Below are positions 49,820-57,446 of a stretch of 64,000 nt of DNA, piece by piece. A program made the position numbers and the translations under genes. Location: the NCBI RefSeq assembly GCF_007994225.1, contig NZ_VLLL01000009.1:62001-126000 (forward strand), in the 5' to 3' direction. The notes beneath the pieces were generated by a model that was given only the letters and a program-made list of their open reading frames with translations, did no database searches and had not been told where the DNA came from. Origin of the DNA: Stackebrandtia albiflava (GTDB taxonomy: Bacteria > Actinomycetota > Actinomycetes > Mycobacteriales > Micromonosporaceae). The first letter of the stretch is position 1. Every line of letters starts with the position of its first letter.

Positions 49820-50736
49820 TTCCGGCCGGTCACCAGGACGTTGTAGAAGACGTCGGCGGGCAGTACCCGGGCGAGCTCCCTGTCGAGTCGCGACAGCACC
49901 TGCCAGCCGCGCATCGCGAAGTTCGCCCAGCCGAAACCGAGCCGTTCCGGCGGCACGGCCGCCTCGAAGGTCCGCACCGGCCAACCGAGGAACGCCGCCG
50001 TCAACTCCTCGGTCTCGGTGCGCACGTCCACCGCGCCGGCCCGTTCGGCGAGTGCCGCCAGTTCACCGGGCACGAAGGTGTGCAGGTCCACGACGGCCTC
50101 CAGGGCCGCCGCGGCCGAGGACTCGTCCAGCTCCACCTGCGGTCGTCGCCAACCCGACAGACCGGGCAGCCGGGTCACCGTGGTGGTCGCCCACCAGGTC
50201 AACCTGCCGAGCCGCCGGGCGTAGAAGTCTCCGATGCGGGTCGGGTCACCGGCGAACACGAACCTGCCGCCGGGGCGCAACACCCGAAGCACCTCCTCGA
50301 ACGCCTTACCGACGTCGGGGATGTGGTGCAGTACGGCGTGCCCGACCACCAGGTCCACCGACTCGTCCGGGTAGGGGATGGTCTCCGCGTCGGCGACCCG
50401 TCCCTCCACGTCGAGGCCGAGCCGTTCGGCGTTGCGGCAGGCCACCTCCACCATGCGGGGCGAGATGTCGGTGACGACGCCGCGCGTCGCTACGCCCGCC
50501 TGCATCAGGTTGAGTAGGAAGAACCCGGTGCCGCTGCCCAGTTCCAGTGCCGTCGGATACGGCCAACCCGTCTCGCCGGCGGCGAGGGCGAACCTGCCCC
50601 GGGCGTAGTCGACGCACCGCCGGTCGTAGGAGATCGACCACTTGTCGTCGTAGGTCTCGGCCTCCCAGTCGTGGTAGAGCACGTTGGCGCGCTTGGGATC
50701 GCTGCGGGCGGCCTCGACCTCCTCGAACGTGGTCAT
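49807..50736 (-). CDS. Class I SAM-dependent methyltransferase
   Basis: The 309-residue protein has a standard methyltransferase domain: LELGSGTGFFLLNLMQAGVA (SAM-binding motif I), VADAETIPYPDESVDLVVGH, VLRVLRPGGRFVFAGDPT, plus an extra C-terminal helical part of about 130 residues (ending RVLPADVFYNVLVTGRKCGG) not found in minimal enzymes. The conserved-looking YHDWEAETYDDKWSISYD lead is characteristic of an uncharacterised actinobacterial group. It overlaps the crotonase gene by 4 nt (ATGA) and the acyltransferase gene by 13 nt. Substrate unknown; a lipid or polyketide-like product is possible. Confidence 0.85.
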   Translation of the reverse strand: MTTFEEVEAARSDPKRANVLYHDWEAETYDDKWSISYDRRCVDYARGRFALAAGETGWPYPTALELGSGTGFFLLNLMQAGVATRGVVTDISPRMVEVACRNAERLGLDVEGRVADAETIPYPDESVDLVVGHAVLHHIPDVGKAFEEVLRVLRPGGRFVFAGDPTRIGDFYARRLGRLTWWATTTVTRLPGLSGWRRPQVELDESSAAAALEAVVDLHTFVPGELAALAERAGAVDVRTETEELTAAFLGWPVRTFEAAVPPERLGFGWANFAMRGWQVLSRLDRELARVLPADVFYNVLVTGRKCGG

Positions 50737-51506
50737 CGGCCGCTGAATCCCGGCTTGCGCTTCTCGGCGAACGCCGTCATGCCCTCGTGGGCGTCGTGGG
50801 TGGCGAACAGGCCCGCGAACAGTTGCGACTCCCACGCGAGGCCGGCCGGGAGTTCGAGTTCGAGACCGGTGTCGACCGCCTGCTTGGCGGCCCGCAACGC
50901 GCGGGGCGCACCGTCGGCGAACACGCCGGCGAACGCCTTGGCGGACTCGAACACCTCGGCGGCGGGGACCACGTCGTCCACCAGGCCGATCCGTAGCGCC
51001 TCCTGCGCGTCGATCATGCGGCCCGTGAAGATCAGTTCCTTGGCACGCGACGGACCGATCAACCGGGGAAGTCGCTGCGTTCCGCCCGCACCGGGGATGA
51101 TCCCCAGCTTGATCTCCGGTTGACCGAGCTTCGCGTCGTCGGCGCAGATCCGGATGTCGCAGGCGAGCGCGAGTTCGCATCCGCCGCCGAGGGCGTATCC
51201 GGTGATGGCCGCGATCACCGGCTTGCCGATCCTGGCGACCGCGTCGAAGGCGGACGACAGCCGGGGCGCCCGGGTGGACATCTCCGGGTATCCCATGCCG
51301 GACATCTCCTTGATGTCGGCTCCGGCGGCGAACACCTTCTCGCCGCCGTAGACGATCACCGCCCGGATGTCGTCGTCCTCGTCCGCGGCGAGGGCGGCCT
51401 CCCGCAGCTCCTCCTGCACCCGGGTGCTGAGCGCGTTCATCGGGGGCCGGTCGAGGCGGATGACACCGATACCGTCGGTTTGCTCAAGGTTCACGAACTC
51501 TGCCAC
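50733..51506 (-). CDS. Enoyl-CoA hydratase/isomerase (crotonase family)
   Basis: This cytoplasmic crotonase of 257 aa has both oxyanion-hole segments (FAAGADIKEM and GYALGGGCELALACD) and the two catalytic glutamates, in GGGCELA and GQPEIKLGIIPGAGGTQRL, so it should hydrate 2-enoyl-CoA esters in beta-oxidation or a related route. ATG at 51506 begins the conserved MAEFVNLEQTDGI. It is the first gene of a tight operon with a methyltransferase and a hexapeptide acyltransferase, an odd context for a plain beta-oxidation enzyme. Confidence 0.9.
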   Translation of the reverse strand: MAEFVNLEQTDGIGVIRLDRPPMNALSTRVQEELREAALAADEDDDIRAVIVYGGEKVFAAGADIKEMSGMGYPEMSTRAPRLSSAFDAVARIGKPVIAAITGYALGGGCELALACDIRICADDAKLGQPEIKLGIIPGAGGTQRLPRLIGPSRAKELIFTGRMIDAQEALRIGLVDDVVPAAEVFESAKAFAGVFADGAPRALRAAKQAVDTGLELELPAGLAWESQLFAGLFATHDAHEGMTAFAEKRKPGFSGR

Positions 51507-51562
51507 ACCGGCAGGCTACACGCCGTGCGCATCCCGGGCGCGTTGTCGCCGTGTCGGTGCGG

Positions 51563-52327
51563 TCAGGTCGCGGCCCGCGACGGCGGCGCGAGTACCTGGC
51601 GCAGCGCCGAGTACCACTTGTCGGCCATCTTCCGGGCGCCCGAGCCGTCGGTGTGGAGGCCGTCATAGGTGTCGGCCTCCACGTCGAACCCGGCGTTCTG
51701 GTCCACGACGAGGATCGGCGACTCGACGGTGTCGTGTCCCTCCGCCCACGCCGGGATGCGGGCGTTCAGCTCGTCCACCTGGGACGGACAGTGAAGGCAC
51801 GCCTTGTCCATCGGGTACTCGGTCATCGGGATTATCTGGGCGATCACGATGACCATGTGCGGGTTCATCTGTCGCATGTGGTCGACCAGGGTCGAGTACC
51901 CGGCGAGGATCTCGTCGGTGGTGTCGCCACGCCTGATGTCGTTGGATCCGATGTGGACGAGCATGACGTCGGCCGGGTCGCGTTTGAGCCAGCTGAACAG
52001 CAGCCCCTCCTCCGCGACGCCGGTGGCCTCGAAACCGCTGTAGGCGCGGCTGTCGTCGTCGAATCCCTCGTCGCACTCGGGTCCCTGCCGCTTCCCGACG
52101 AAGTCGAGGTCGTCGTAACCGGCGTCGGCCAGCCGGTTCCACAACAGCGAACGCCAACAACCGGTGGAGCCGCTGATCGAGTCCCCCAGCGGCATGATGG
52201 ACACGGTGCCGTCGTGCACCGAGATCGGCAACGGCGACTCGACCGGGTTCCGCATCACCACGGCCGCCGCGGTGGCCATCACCGCGAGAACCGTCCACAG
52301 CAACGCCCGCTTCGCGATCGTCCTCAA
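51563..52327 (-). CDS. Secreted SGNH/GDSL hydrolase
   Basis: The 254-residue esterase-fold protein has an N-terminal membrane or signal helix (LLWTVLAVMATAAAVVM) and the SGNH blocks: nucleophile Ser in MPLGDSISGS, Gly and Asn in VHIGSNDIR, and the catalytic Asp-x-x-His in YDGLHTDGSGAR. Family members cut ester bonds in lipids, acetylated sugars or cell-wall polymers outside the cell. The TTG at 52327 has GAGGAG 5 nt before it and begins a basic n-region (RTIAKR). It follows the alpha/beta-hydrolase gene after 42 bp and is probably co-transcribed with it. Confidence 0.85.
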   Translation of the reverse strand: MRTIAKRALLWTVLAVMATAAAVVMRNPVESPLPISVHDGTVSIMPLGDSISGSTGCWRSLLWNRLADAGYDDLDFVGKRQGPECDEGFDDDSRAYSGFEATGVAEEGLLFSWLKRDPADVMLVHIGSNDIRRGDTTDEILAGYSTLVDHMRQMNPHMVIVIAQIIPMTEYPMDKACLHCPSQVDELNARIPAWAEGHDTVESPILVVDQNAGFDVEADTYDGLHTDGSGARKMADKWYSALRQVLAPPSRAAT

Positions 52328-52369
52328 TCCTGCTCCTCGTGTCGGTCGGCCCAGAGGTCCGGAGGGTCG

Positions 52370-53758
52370 TCAGTCACAGCCGGGCAGCGCCGGGGGCTGT
52401 CGCGTGAGCAACCGCGGTTCTTCGCCGGTGAACACCGCCAACATGTTCGACCAGGCGTCGGAGTTCGGGATGAACACCTCACTGTGCGCGTGGATGCCGC
52501 CGATCTCCTTACCGGTGATACCCAGACTGCCCAGGGTTCGATTCACGTCGTCGAGGGCCTGGGGATCGTCGGGCAGCGACCCGGTGACCAGGCGGAGCAC
52601 CCCGGGCATGTCGGCCACCTCGACGCCGTGCCCGAGGCCGGTGAAGCCGGGGACGTCCTGGACGTATCCGATCGGGTCGCCCGGGGCCATCAGGTCGTAC
52701 CGGGTGCGGCACGGCGAGGTGTAGTCCCGCGGGCCGGACACGCCGTATCCGGCGCCGGCGGAGGCGATGTGCATGACCCGGTCGACGTCGATGTCGTAGG
52801 TCTCGGTCATGCCTACGACGGCGCCGCCGTAGGAGTGACCGGCCAGGGTGATGGTGGTGTCGCCGCCGACCTGTCTGCGCAGGTCGGCGAGGAACTCGGC
52901 GAGCCGGGGCGCGGCGTCGGCGGCCCAACTCGACCCGGCCTCCTGTATCCACCCGGAGGGGAACGGCGAACCGGCCCACACCAGCATGGCGAGGTCGCCG
53001 CCGGCCGCGTCTACGAAGCTGCCGGCGCGGTCGGAGTAGCGGGTGAAGTTGTCGCTGGATATGAAGGCGCTGCCGCCGGGGACGAGCACGCCGACGTGGC
53101 GGGCGGTCGACAGGTCACCGACCAGTTCCACCCAGGAACCCTGTCCGTCGTTGGCGAGCGGGTCGAGGTAGACGAGCCGGTGGCCGCCGTCGATCACCCG
53201 CTGGAAGTCGGCTCGCGGTTCCCGCTCGTCGTGCCAGGGTCGGTCGGGGCCGGGCCAGTAGGTGGATTCGGCGACGGAGGCCGCCAGCCGGATCCGGTTG
53301 GCGGTGACGCGGTTCTCGAAGGGTGCGCCCGCCAGGTTGCCGACCACGCCCGGGAAGACGACCGCCAGCCAGTCGGCGACGTCGCGGGGGAGCCGCTGGT
53401 ACACGTCGCCCGGCGCGGTCGAGTCCTCCGCGGACATGCCGGTGACGAGGGCGGCGAAGGCGGCCTCGGTGGGATTCGGGGAGTCCGGGTCGGGTCTGGC
53501 ACCGCTGCGTTCCATCGCCAGCAGCGGGTCGGCGGCGACCCGTTCGGCCACCACCTCGGGGGACGACCCGACGTATTCGGCGGGTAGGTGGGCCTCGACC
53601 ATCCGCATCGGGTCCGCGTCCGTCATCCGCTCGGCGATCTCCACGGAGTCGACGACGGTGGATTCCCGGGGTGCCGGCGGCCACCAGGTAGTCGTCACCG
53701 CGAGCAGCACGAGCAGCACTGACACACCGGCGATCACTCGGCGGGTGGTTCGGTTCAC
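52370..53758 (-). CDS. Alpha/beta hydrolase, DUF1023 type
   Basis: This 462-residue protein has one N-terminal membrane helix (VIAGVSVLLVLLAVTTTW), a helical region of about 130 residues, and the DUF1023 alpha/beta-hydrolase domain with nucleophile elbow TLAGHSYGGAVVG and a late His in GGIHAHSEVF. An Asp between (YDLMAPGDPIGY) completes a likely triad. It is exposed outside the membrane. GTG at 53758 is taken as start: no ribosome site, but TACCCT 7 nt upstream suggests a leaderless message. Probably an operon with the SGNH hydrolase downstream; substrate unknown. Confidence 0.83.
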   Translation of the reverse strand: MNRTTRRVIAGVSVLLVLLAVTTTWWPPAPRESTVVDSVEIAERMTDADPMRMVEAHLPAEYVGSSPEVVAERVAADPLLAMERSGARPDPDSPNPTEAAFAALVTGMSAEDSTAPGDVYQRLPRDVADWLAVVFPGVVGNLAGAPFENRVTANRIRLAASVAESTYWPGPDRPWHDEREPRADFQRVIDGGHRLVYLDPLANDGQGSWVELVGDLSTARHVGVLVPGGSAFISSDNFTRYSDRAGSFVDAAGGDLAMLVWAGSPFPSGWIQEAGSSWAADAAPRLAEFLADLRRQVGGDTTITLAGHSYGGAVVGMTETYDIDVDRVMHIASAGAGYGVSGPRDYTSPCRTRYDLMAPGDPIGYVQDVPGFTGLGHGVEVADMPGVLRLVTGSLPDDPQALDDVNRTLGSLGITGKEIGGIHAHSEVFIPNSDAWSNMLAVFTGEEPRLLTRQPPALPGCD

Positions 53759-53794
53759 CTCAATCAGGGTAACGGTTCCGGCGGTCGTCCGACG

Positions 53795-54589
53795 TCACGC
53801 GGCCCGGGCGCCGTACCGGTCGCCGTCCCGGGTGAGGGTGAGCGGCAGGCCGAAGGTCTTCGTCAGGTTCTCGGCCGTCAAGACGGTGTCGATGAGCCCG
53901 GACGCGACCACCGCGCCCTCCCCGAGCAACATGGCGTGCGTGAACCCGGGCGGAATCTCCTCCACGTGGTGCGTGACCAGCACCAGGGCGGGTGCGTCGG
54001 GGTCCATGGCGAGTTCGCCGAGGGTGGCGACCAGTCGCTCCCTGCCGCCGAGGTCCAGGCCGGCCGCCGGTTCGTCCAGGAGCAGCAGCTCCGGGTCGGT
54101 CATGAGCGCCCGGGCGATCTGGGTGCGTTTGCGTTCACCCTCCGAGAGGGTCCCGTAGTCGCGGTCGGCGAGGTGGCCGATCCCGAACCGGTCCAGCAGT
54201 TCACGGGCGCGTTCCTCGTCGACGGCGTCGTACTGCTCCCGCCAGCGGCCGACCACCGCCCAGGCCGCCGTCACGACCACGTTGAGGACCTTCTCGTCGG
54301 CCGGGATGGACTCGGCCAGTGCGGCGGTGGTGACGCCGATGCGGGGCCGCAGTTCGGCGAGGTCCACTCTGCCCAGTCGCTCGTCGAGGACGCGCATGGT
54401 GCCGCCGGTGGGGTGCATCCGTCCGGCCGCGAGGTTGAGCAGCGTGGTCTTACCCGCCCCGTTGGGACCGAGCACCACCCAGCGTTCGTCCAGTTCCACC
54501 TGCCAGTCGACGGCGTCGAGCAGGGTGTTCCGGCCGCGGCGAACCACGACCTTGGCGGCGTTGATGACGAGATCGGCTGAATCCGGCAC
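53795..54589 (-). CDS. Stand-alone ABC ATPase (ModF/YlmA-like)
   Basis: The 264-residue ATPase has Walker A GPNGAGKTT, signature LSEGERKRTQIARAL, Walker B LLLLDEPAAGLD and switch His in VTHHVEEIP. This set and the lack of a permease neighbour match the ModF/YlmA-type ATPases found widely in actinobacteria. It could pair with a distant permease or act in the cytoplasm. The GTG at 54589 starts the conserved region. It is between the DUF1023 hydrolase gene and a glycosyltransferase gene on the same strand. Confidence 0.86.
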   Translation of the reverse strand: MPDSADLVINAAKVVVRRGRNTLLDAVDWQVELDERWVVLGPNGAGKTTLLNLAAGRMHPTGGTMRVLDERLGRVDLAELRPRIGVTTAALAESIPADEKVLNVVVTAAWAVVGRWREQYDAVDEERARELLDRFGIGHLADRDYGTLSEGERKRTQIARALMTDPELLLLDEPAAGLDLGGRERLVATLGELAMDPDAPALVLVTHHVEEIPPGFTHAMLLGEGAVVASGLIDTVLTAENLTKTFGLPLTLTRDGDRYGARAA

Positions 54590-54637
54590 GCTTGAATACT
54601 GCCATGGCCGCCGTGCCGGGGTCCGGGTCGGCCCGGG

Positions 54638-55327
54638 TCACCGGCGCGGGCGCGCCCGTTCCCTGCCGAGTATCCACAGTGCTTCGACGCCGTCCCGCCA
54701 GGTGATCTTCTTGCCCTCCTCGCGGGTCCTCGCCCGGTAGGAGATCGGCACCTCGAATGGGCGGATTCCCCGCCGCAGCAGCTTCGCCGACAACTCCGCC
54801 TCCACGCCGAAGCCCTGCGAACGGATGCGCAGCGACCGGTACAACGCGACCGGCATCACCTTGAAACAGGTCTCCAGGTCACCGATGTAGGAGTTGAACA
54901 ACACGTTGGCCGCCAGCGTGACCGCCTTGTTGCCCATGACGTACCAGAAGGAGTAGGAGGTGTGGCTGCCGAAGGTCCGGTTGCCGTACACGACCTCGGC
55001 CCTACCGGACAGGATCGGCGCCAGCAGGTGCGGGATGTCCTGGGCGTCGTACTCCAGATCGGCGTCGAAGATCACCAGGTACTCACCGGTCGCGGTGGCG
55101 ACGGCGGTGTTGATGGCCGCGCCCTTCCCCCGGTTGCGGCGGTGCGTGAGCAACCGCATCCGCGGGTCCCGGATGTCGGCGAGGATGGCCGCGGTCCGGT
55201 CCCGGCTGCCGTCGTCCACGACGATGAGCTCGACCGGGCACGGGTACTGGACGGCAAGCACGTGCGCGATCGCGTCGGCGACCCGCGCCGCCTCGTTGAA
55301 CACCGGCATCACGATGGTCAGCTTCAT
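54638..55327 (-). CDS. Family 2 glycosyltransferase (polyprenyl-phosphate mannosyltransferase-like)
   Basis: The 229-residue GT-A transferase has TIVMPVFNEAARVADAI, VVDDGSRDRTAAIL, the metal-binding DADLEYD, and the conserved FKVMPVALYRSL and SQGFGVEAELSAKLL of the dolichol/polyprenyl-phosphate sugar transferases. Such enzymes make polyprenyl-phosphate-linked mannose or glucose on the cytoplasmic face for export to the envelope. The ATG at 55327 follows GGAG. It has no C-terminal membrane helices. It is downstream of the 676-residue orphan gene on the same strand (55-bp gap) and may be co-expressed. Confidence 0.86.
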   Translation of the reverse strand: MKLTIVMPVFNEAARVADAIAHVLAVQYPCPVELIVVDDGSRDRTAAILADIRDPRMRLLTHRRNRGKGAAINTAVATATGEYLVIFDADLEYDAQDIPHLLAPILSGRAEVVYGNRTFGSHTSYSFWYVMGNKAVTLAANVLFNSYIGDLETCFKVMPVALYRSLRIRSQGFGVEAELSAKLLRRGIRPFEVPISYRARTREEGKKITWRDGVEALWILGRERARPRR

Positions 55328-55382
55328 CACGTCTCCGTCGTACGGGCGGCCGGGTGGCGGACCCGGCGGGTGTATGGCGGCA

Positions 55383-57413
55383 TCAGCCGTGGCCACCGCG
55401 GCGAATTCGGGCACGCCGGGTGGCACCGAGCCGTTCGGGCGTCCAGGTCGGTGTGCCGGGCGGCATCGCGCCCCTGTCACGTCGCATCCGCGACACGACG
55501 AGTCGCCGGAACTCGGCGAGCCCCTGCCGGTCCGGGTGACCGGAGGTGAGTACCCGGTGCAGTACCCGGCGGGCGTCGTGACGTGGCAGTTCCTCCAGTC
55601 CGGCGATGATCTCGCCAGGACCGTCGAGTTCCATCAGGCGCAGCGACGACTCCGCGGTGAGGAGTTGCCGCTCGTCGTCGGTGAGGTCGATGAGGTCGAG
55701 GATCCCGGTCTCCACGAGGCACACCAGGGCCGCCGGGGCCAGGGCCGGGTCCGAACGCACCCGCCGCAGCAGCTTCGCCGAACCGGGCTGCACGTCGTAG
55801 AGCAGTTCCAGGATCGCCGCCGCGCGGCTTCGCAGCGGGGTGGCGCGGGCGACGTCGAGCAGGGCCTCGAGATCGCGTCCCGGCTCGGACAGCCAGGCGT
55901 CGACCTCGCTGGCGGCGGCGGCCGGCGGATAGTGCTGGGTGACGACGCCGAGCATCTCGGTCGCCTCCGACGCGGCCAGTTCACCGACCAGGCCGGCCTC
56001 GCGTCCCTCGGCGAGCATCCTGTCGCGCAGTACGAAGGTGGCGAGGTCGGTGAGCCGCACCAGCTCCGTCGGCTGCCGCAGTTCGGCGGCGAGGTCGGCG
56101 GTGGTGTCGGGGTCGAAGGGGCTGTCGATGCCGTCGCCGGACAGGTCGGCCAGGAACACCGGGTCGGTGACGCCGAAGTCGCGCCGGACCGCCCCCAGGT
56201 CGGTGAGCCGGTCCCACAGTCCGGTGAGGTCCCGTTCCAGGAGTCCGCGTTGGCGGCGCCGCACCTGGGGCGGCATGGACTCTATGTCGACGACCGCGCC
56301 GCAGCAGTGCCACCACACGGTCTCCTCCAGGCGCTTGACCGGCATGGGTGAGGGGAGACTGTAGAGGGAGCTGAGGATGTCGGGCAGCACCTCGTCGAAC
56401 CCGGGTTCCAGGGCCGAGGGCGGCGCCGCCGGGTCGGGTCGCAGGAAACGGCCGCCCAGTGCGGGGATCGCCTCGAACAGCCGGCGCCACAGGGCGATCG
56501 GATCGGCGAGCACCCGCCTGGCCCGCGCCACCGGCACGAGCCGTCCCCGGTAGCGCCGGACCAGCCGGGCGCGCTTGGCCCAGGCCACGAGCAGGTCGGC
56601 CTCCGCGCGGGAGCCCGCGCCGATCGCGGCGACCAGCTCCCGCGACCGGTGCCCGGTCAGTCCGCCGGTCGCCGGGTCCACCGGTCGCCCGGTGTCGCCG
56701 AGCCACCGGATCAGGCCGTGGACCCGTGCGACGGTGGTTCCGGTCGCGGCGGCGTCGGCGAGCCGGTGGTCGTCGGGCAACGCGACCGGGAGCTGCGCGG
56801 GTGCCCGCTCCTCCCCCGGCTGCCAGTGCCCGGCCTGCGCCGCGGTCAGCCTGGCGAGCAGCGCCTCGTCCACACCGAGCCGTTCCCGCCGGGCACGACG
56901 CTGGAAGGCGGCGAGCCGTTCGGCGTCGTCGACGGAGACGCCGTGGCGGCGTGCCAGCAGTGACCAGTACTTGCCGACGCCGTACCGTTCGACGTCGGCG
57001 AGGGCGGCGGGGTATTCCCGCGCGGCGGCGTCGATCGCGGCCTCGTTGTCGGGCAGGGCCGCGCCCCTGGGGTCGCGGAGCCCGTAGTCGGCGATGAAAC
57101 GCAGCAGGGACCGCAGCACCTCGGGGGCGGCGGCGAGCTCCTCCGGTTCGGCGTCGAGATACCGGGGGATCCACTCCAGAAGGTGATGACGCACGTGGGC
57201 GGGCGTCCAGTAGGTGAGCCTGCCGTCGCTGGAGTAGTGGCGGGAGTCCAGTGCGGACCGGAGCAGTTCCGGGTCGGCCGGCAGCGACCGCTCCCGCGCC
57301 CACACCACGCACCGGCGGACGAGCAGATTCCGGGCGACGTGATATTCGTCGCGTTCATCTATCTCGAAGCAAGTCCGCACGCCCGTTGTCACCCCTGTCG
57401 CCTTCGCGACCAT
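55383..57413 (-). CDS. Large conserved-looking protein of unknown function
   Basis: The 676-residue cytoplasmic protein has no signal peptide, membrane segment or motif that I recognise. It is helical and rich in Arg, Leu and Asp; the first third (YWTPAHVRHHLLEWIPRYLD, SLLRFIADYGLRDPRGAALP) and a middle part (VKRLEETVWWHCCGAVVDIE, LTGLWDRLTDLGAVRRDFGV) look like separate domains, and the C-terminal part may be an armadillo/HEAT-type array. The ATG at 57413 is the first in-frame ATG upstream of the recognisable part. It is divergent from the M3 oligopeptidase gene across 33 bp. Confidence 0.75.
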   Translation of the reverse strand: MVAKATGVTTGVRTCFEIDERDEYHVARNLLVRRCVVWARERSLPADPELLRSALDSRHYSSDGRLTYWTPAHVRHHLLEWIPRYLDAEPEELAAAPEVLRSLLRFIADYGLRDPRGAALPDNEAAIDAAAREYPAALADVERYGVGKYWSLLARRHGVSVDDAERLAAFQRRARRERLGVDEALLARLTAAQAGHWQPGEERAPAQLPVALPDDHRLADAAATGTTVARVHGLIRWLGDTGRPVDPATGGLTGHRSRELVAAIGAGSRAEADLLVAWAKRARLVRRYRGRLVPVARARRVLADPIALWRRLFEAIPALGGRFLRPDPAAPPSALEPGFDEVLPDILSSLYSLPSPMPVKRLEETVWWHCCGAVVDIESMPPQVRRRQRGLLERDLTGLWDRLTDLGAVRRDFGVTDPVFLADLSGDGIDSPFDPDTTADLAAELRQPTELVRLTDLATFVLRDRMLAEGREAGLVGELAASEATEMLGVVTQHYPPAAAASEVDAWLSEPGRDLEALLDVARATPLRSRAAAILELLYDVQPGSAKLLRRVRSDPALAPAALVCLVETGILDLIDLTDDERQLLTAESSLRLMELDGPGEIIAGLEELPRHDARRVLHRVLTSGHPDRQGLAEFRRLVVSRMRRDRGAMPPGTPTWTPERLGATRRARIRRGGHG

Positions 57414-57446
57414 GGTAGGTCGGTGATCACGGGTAGCCTGACGTGG

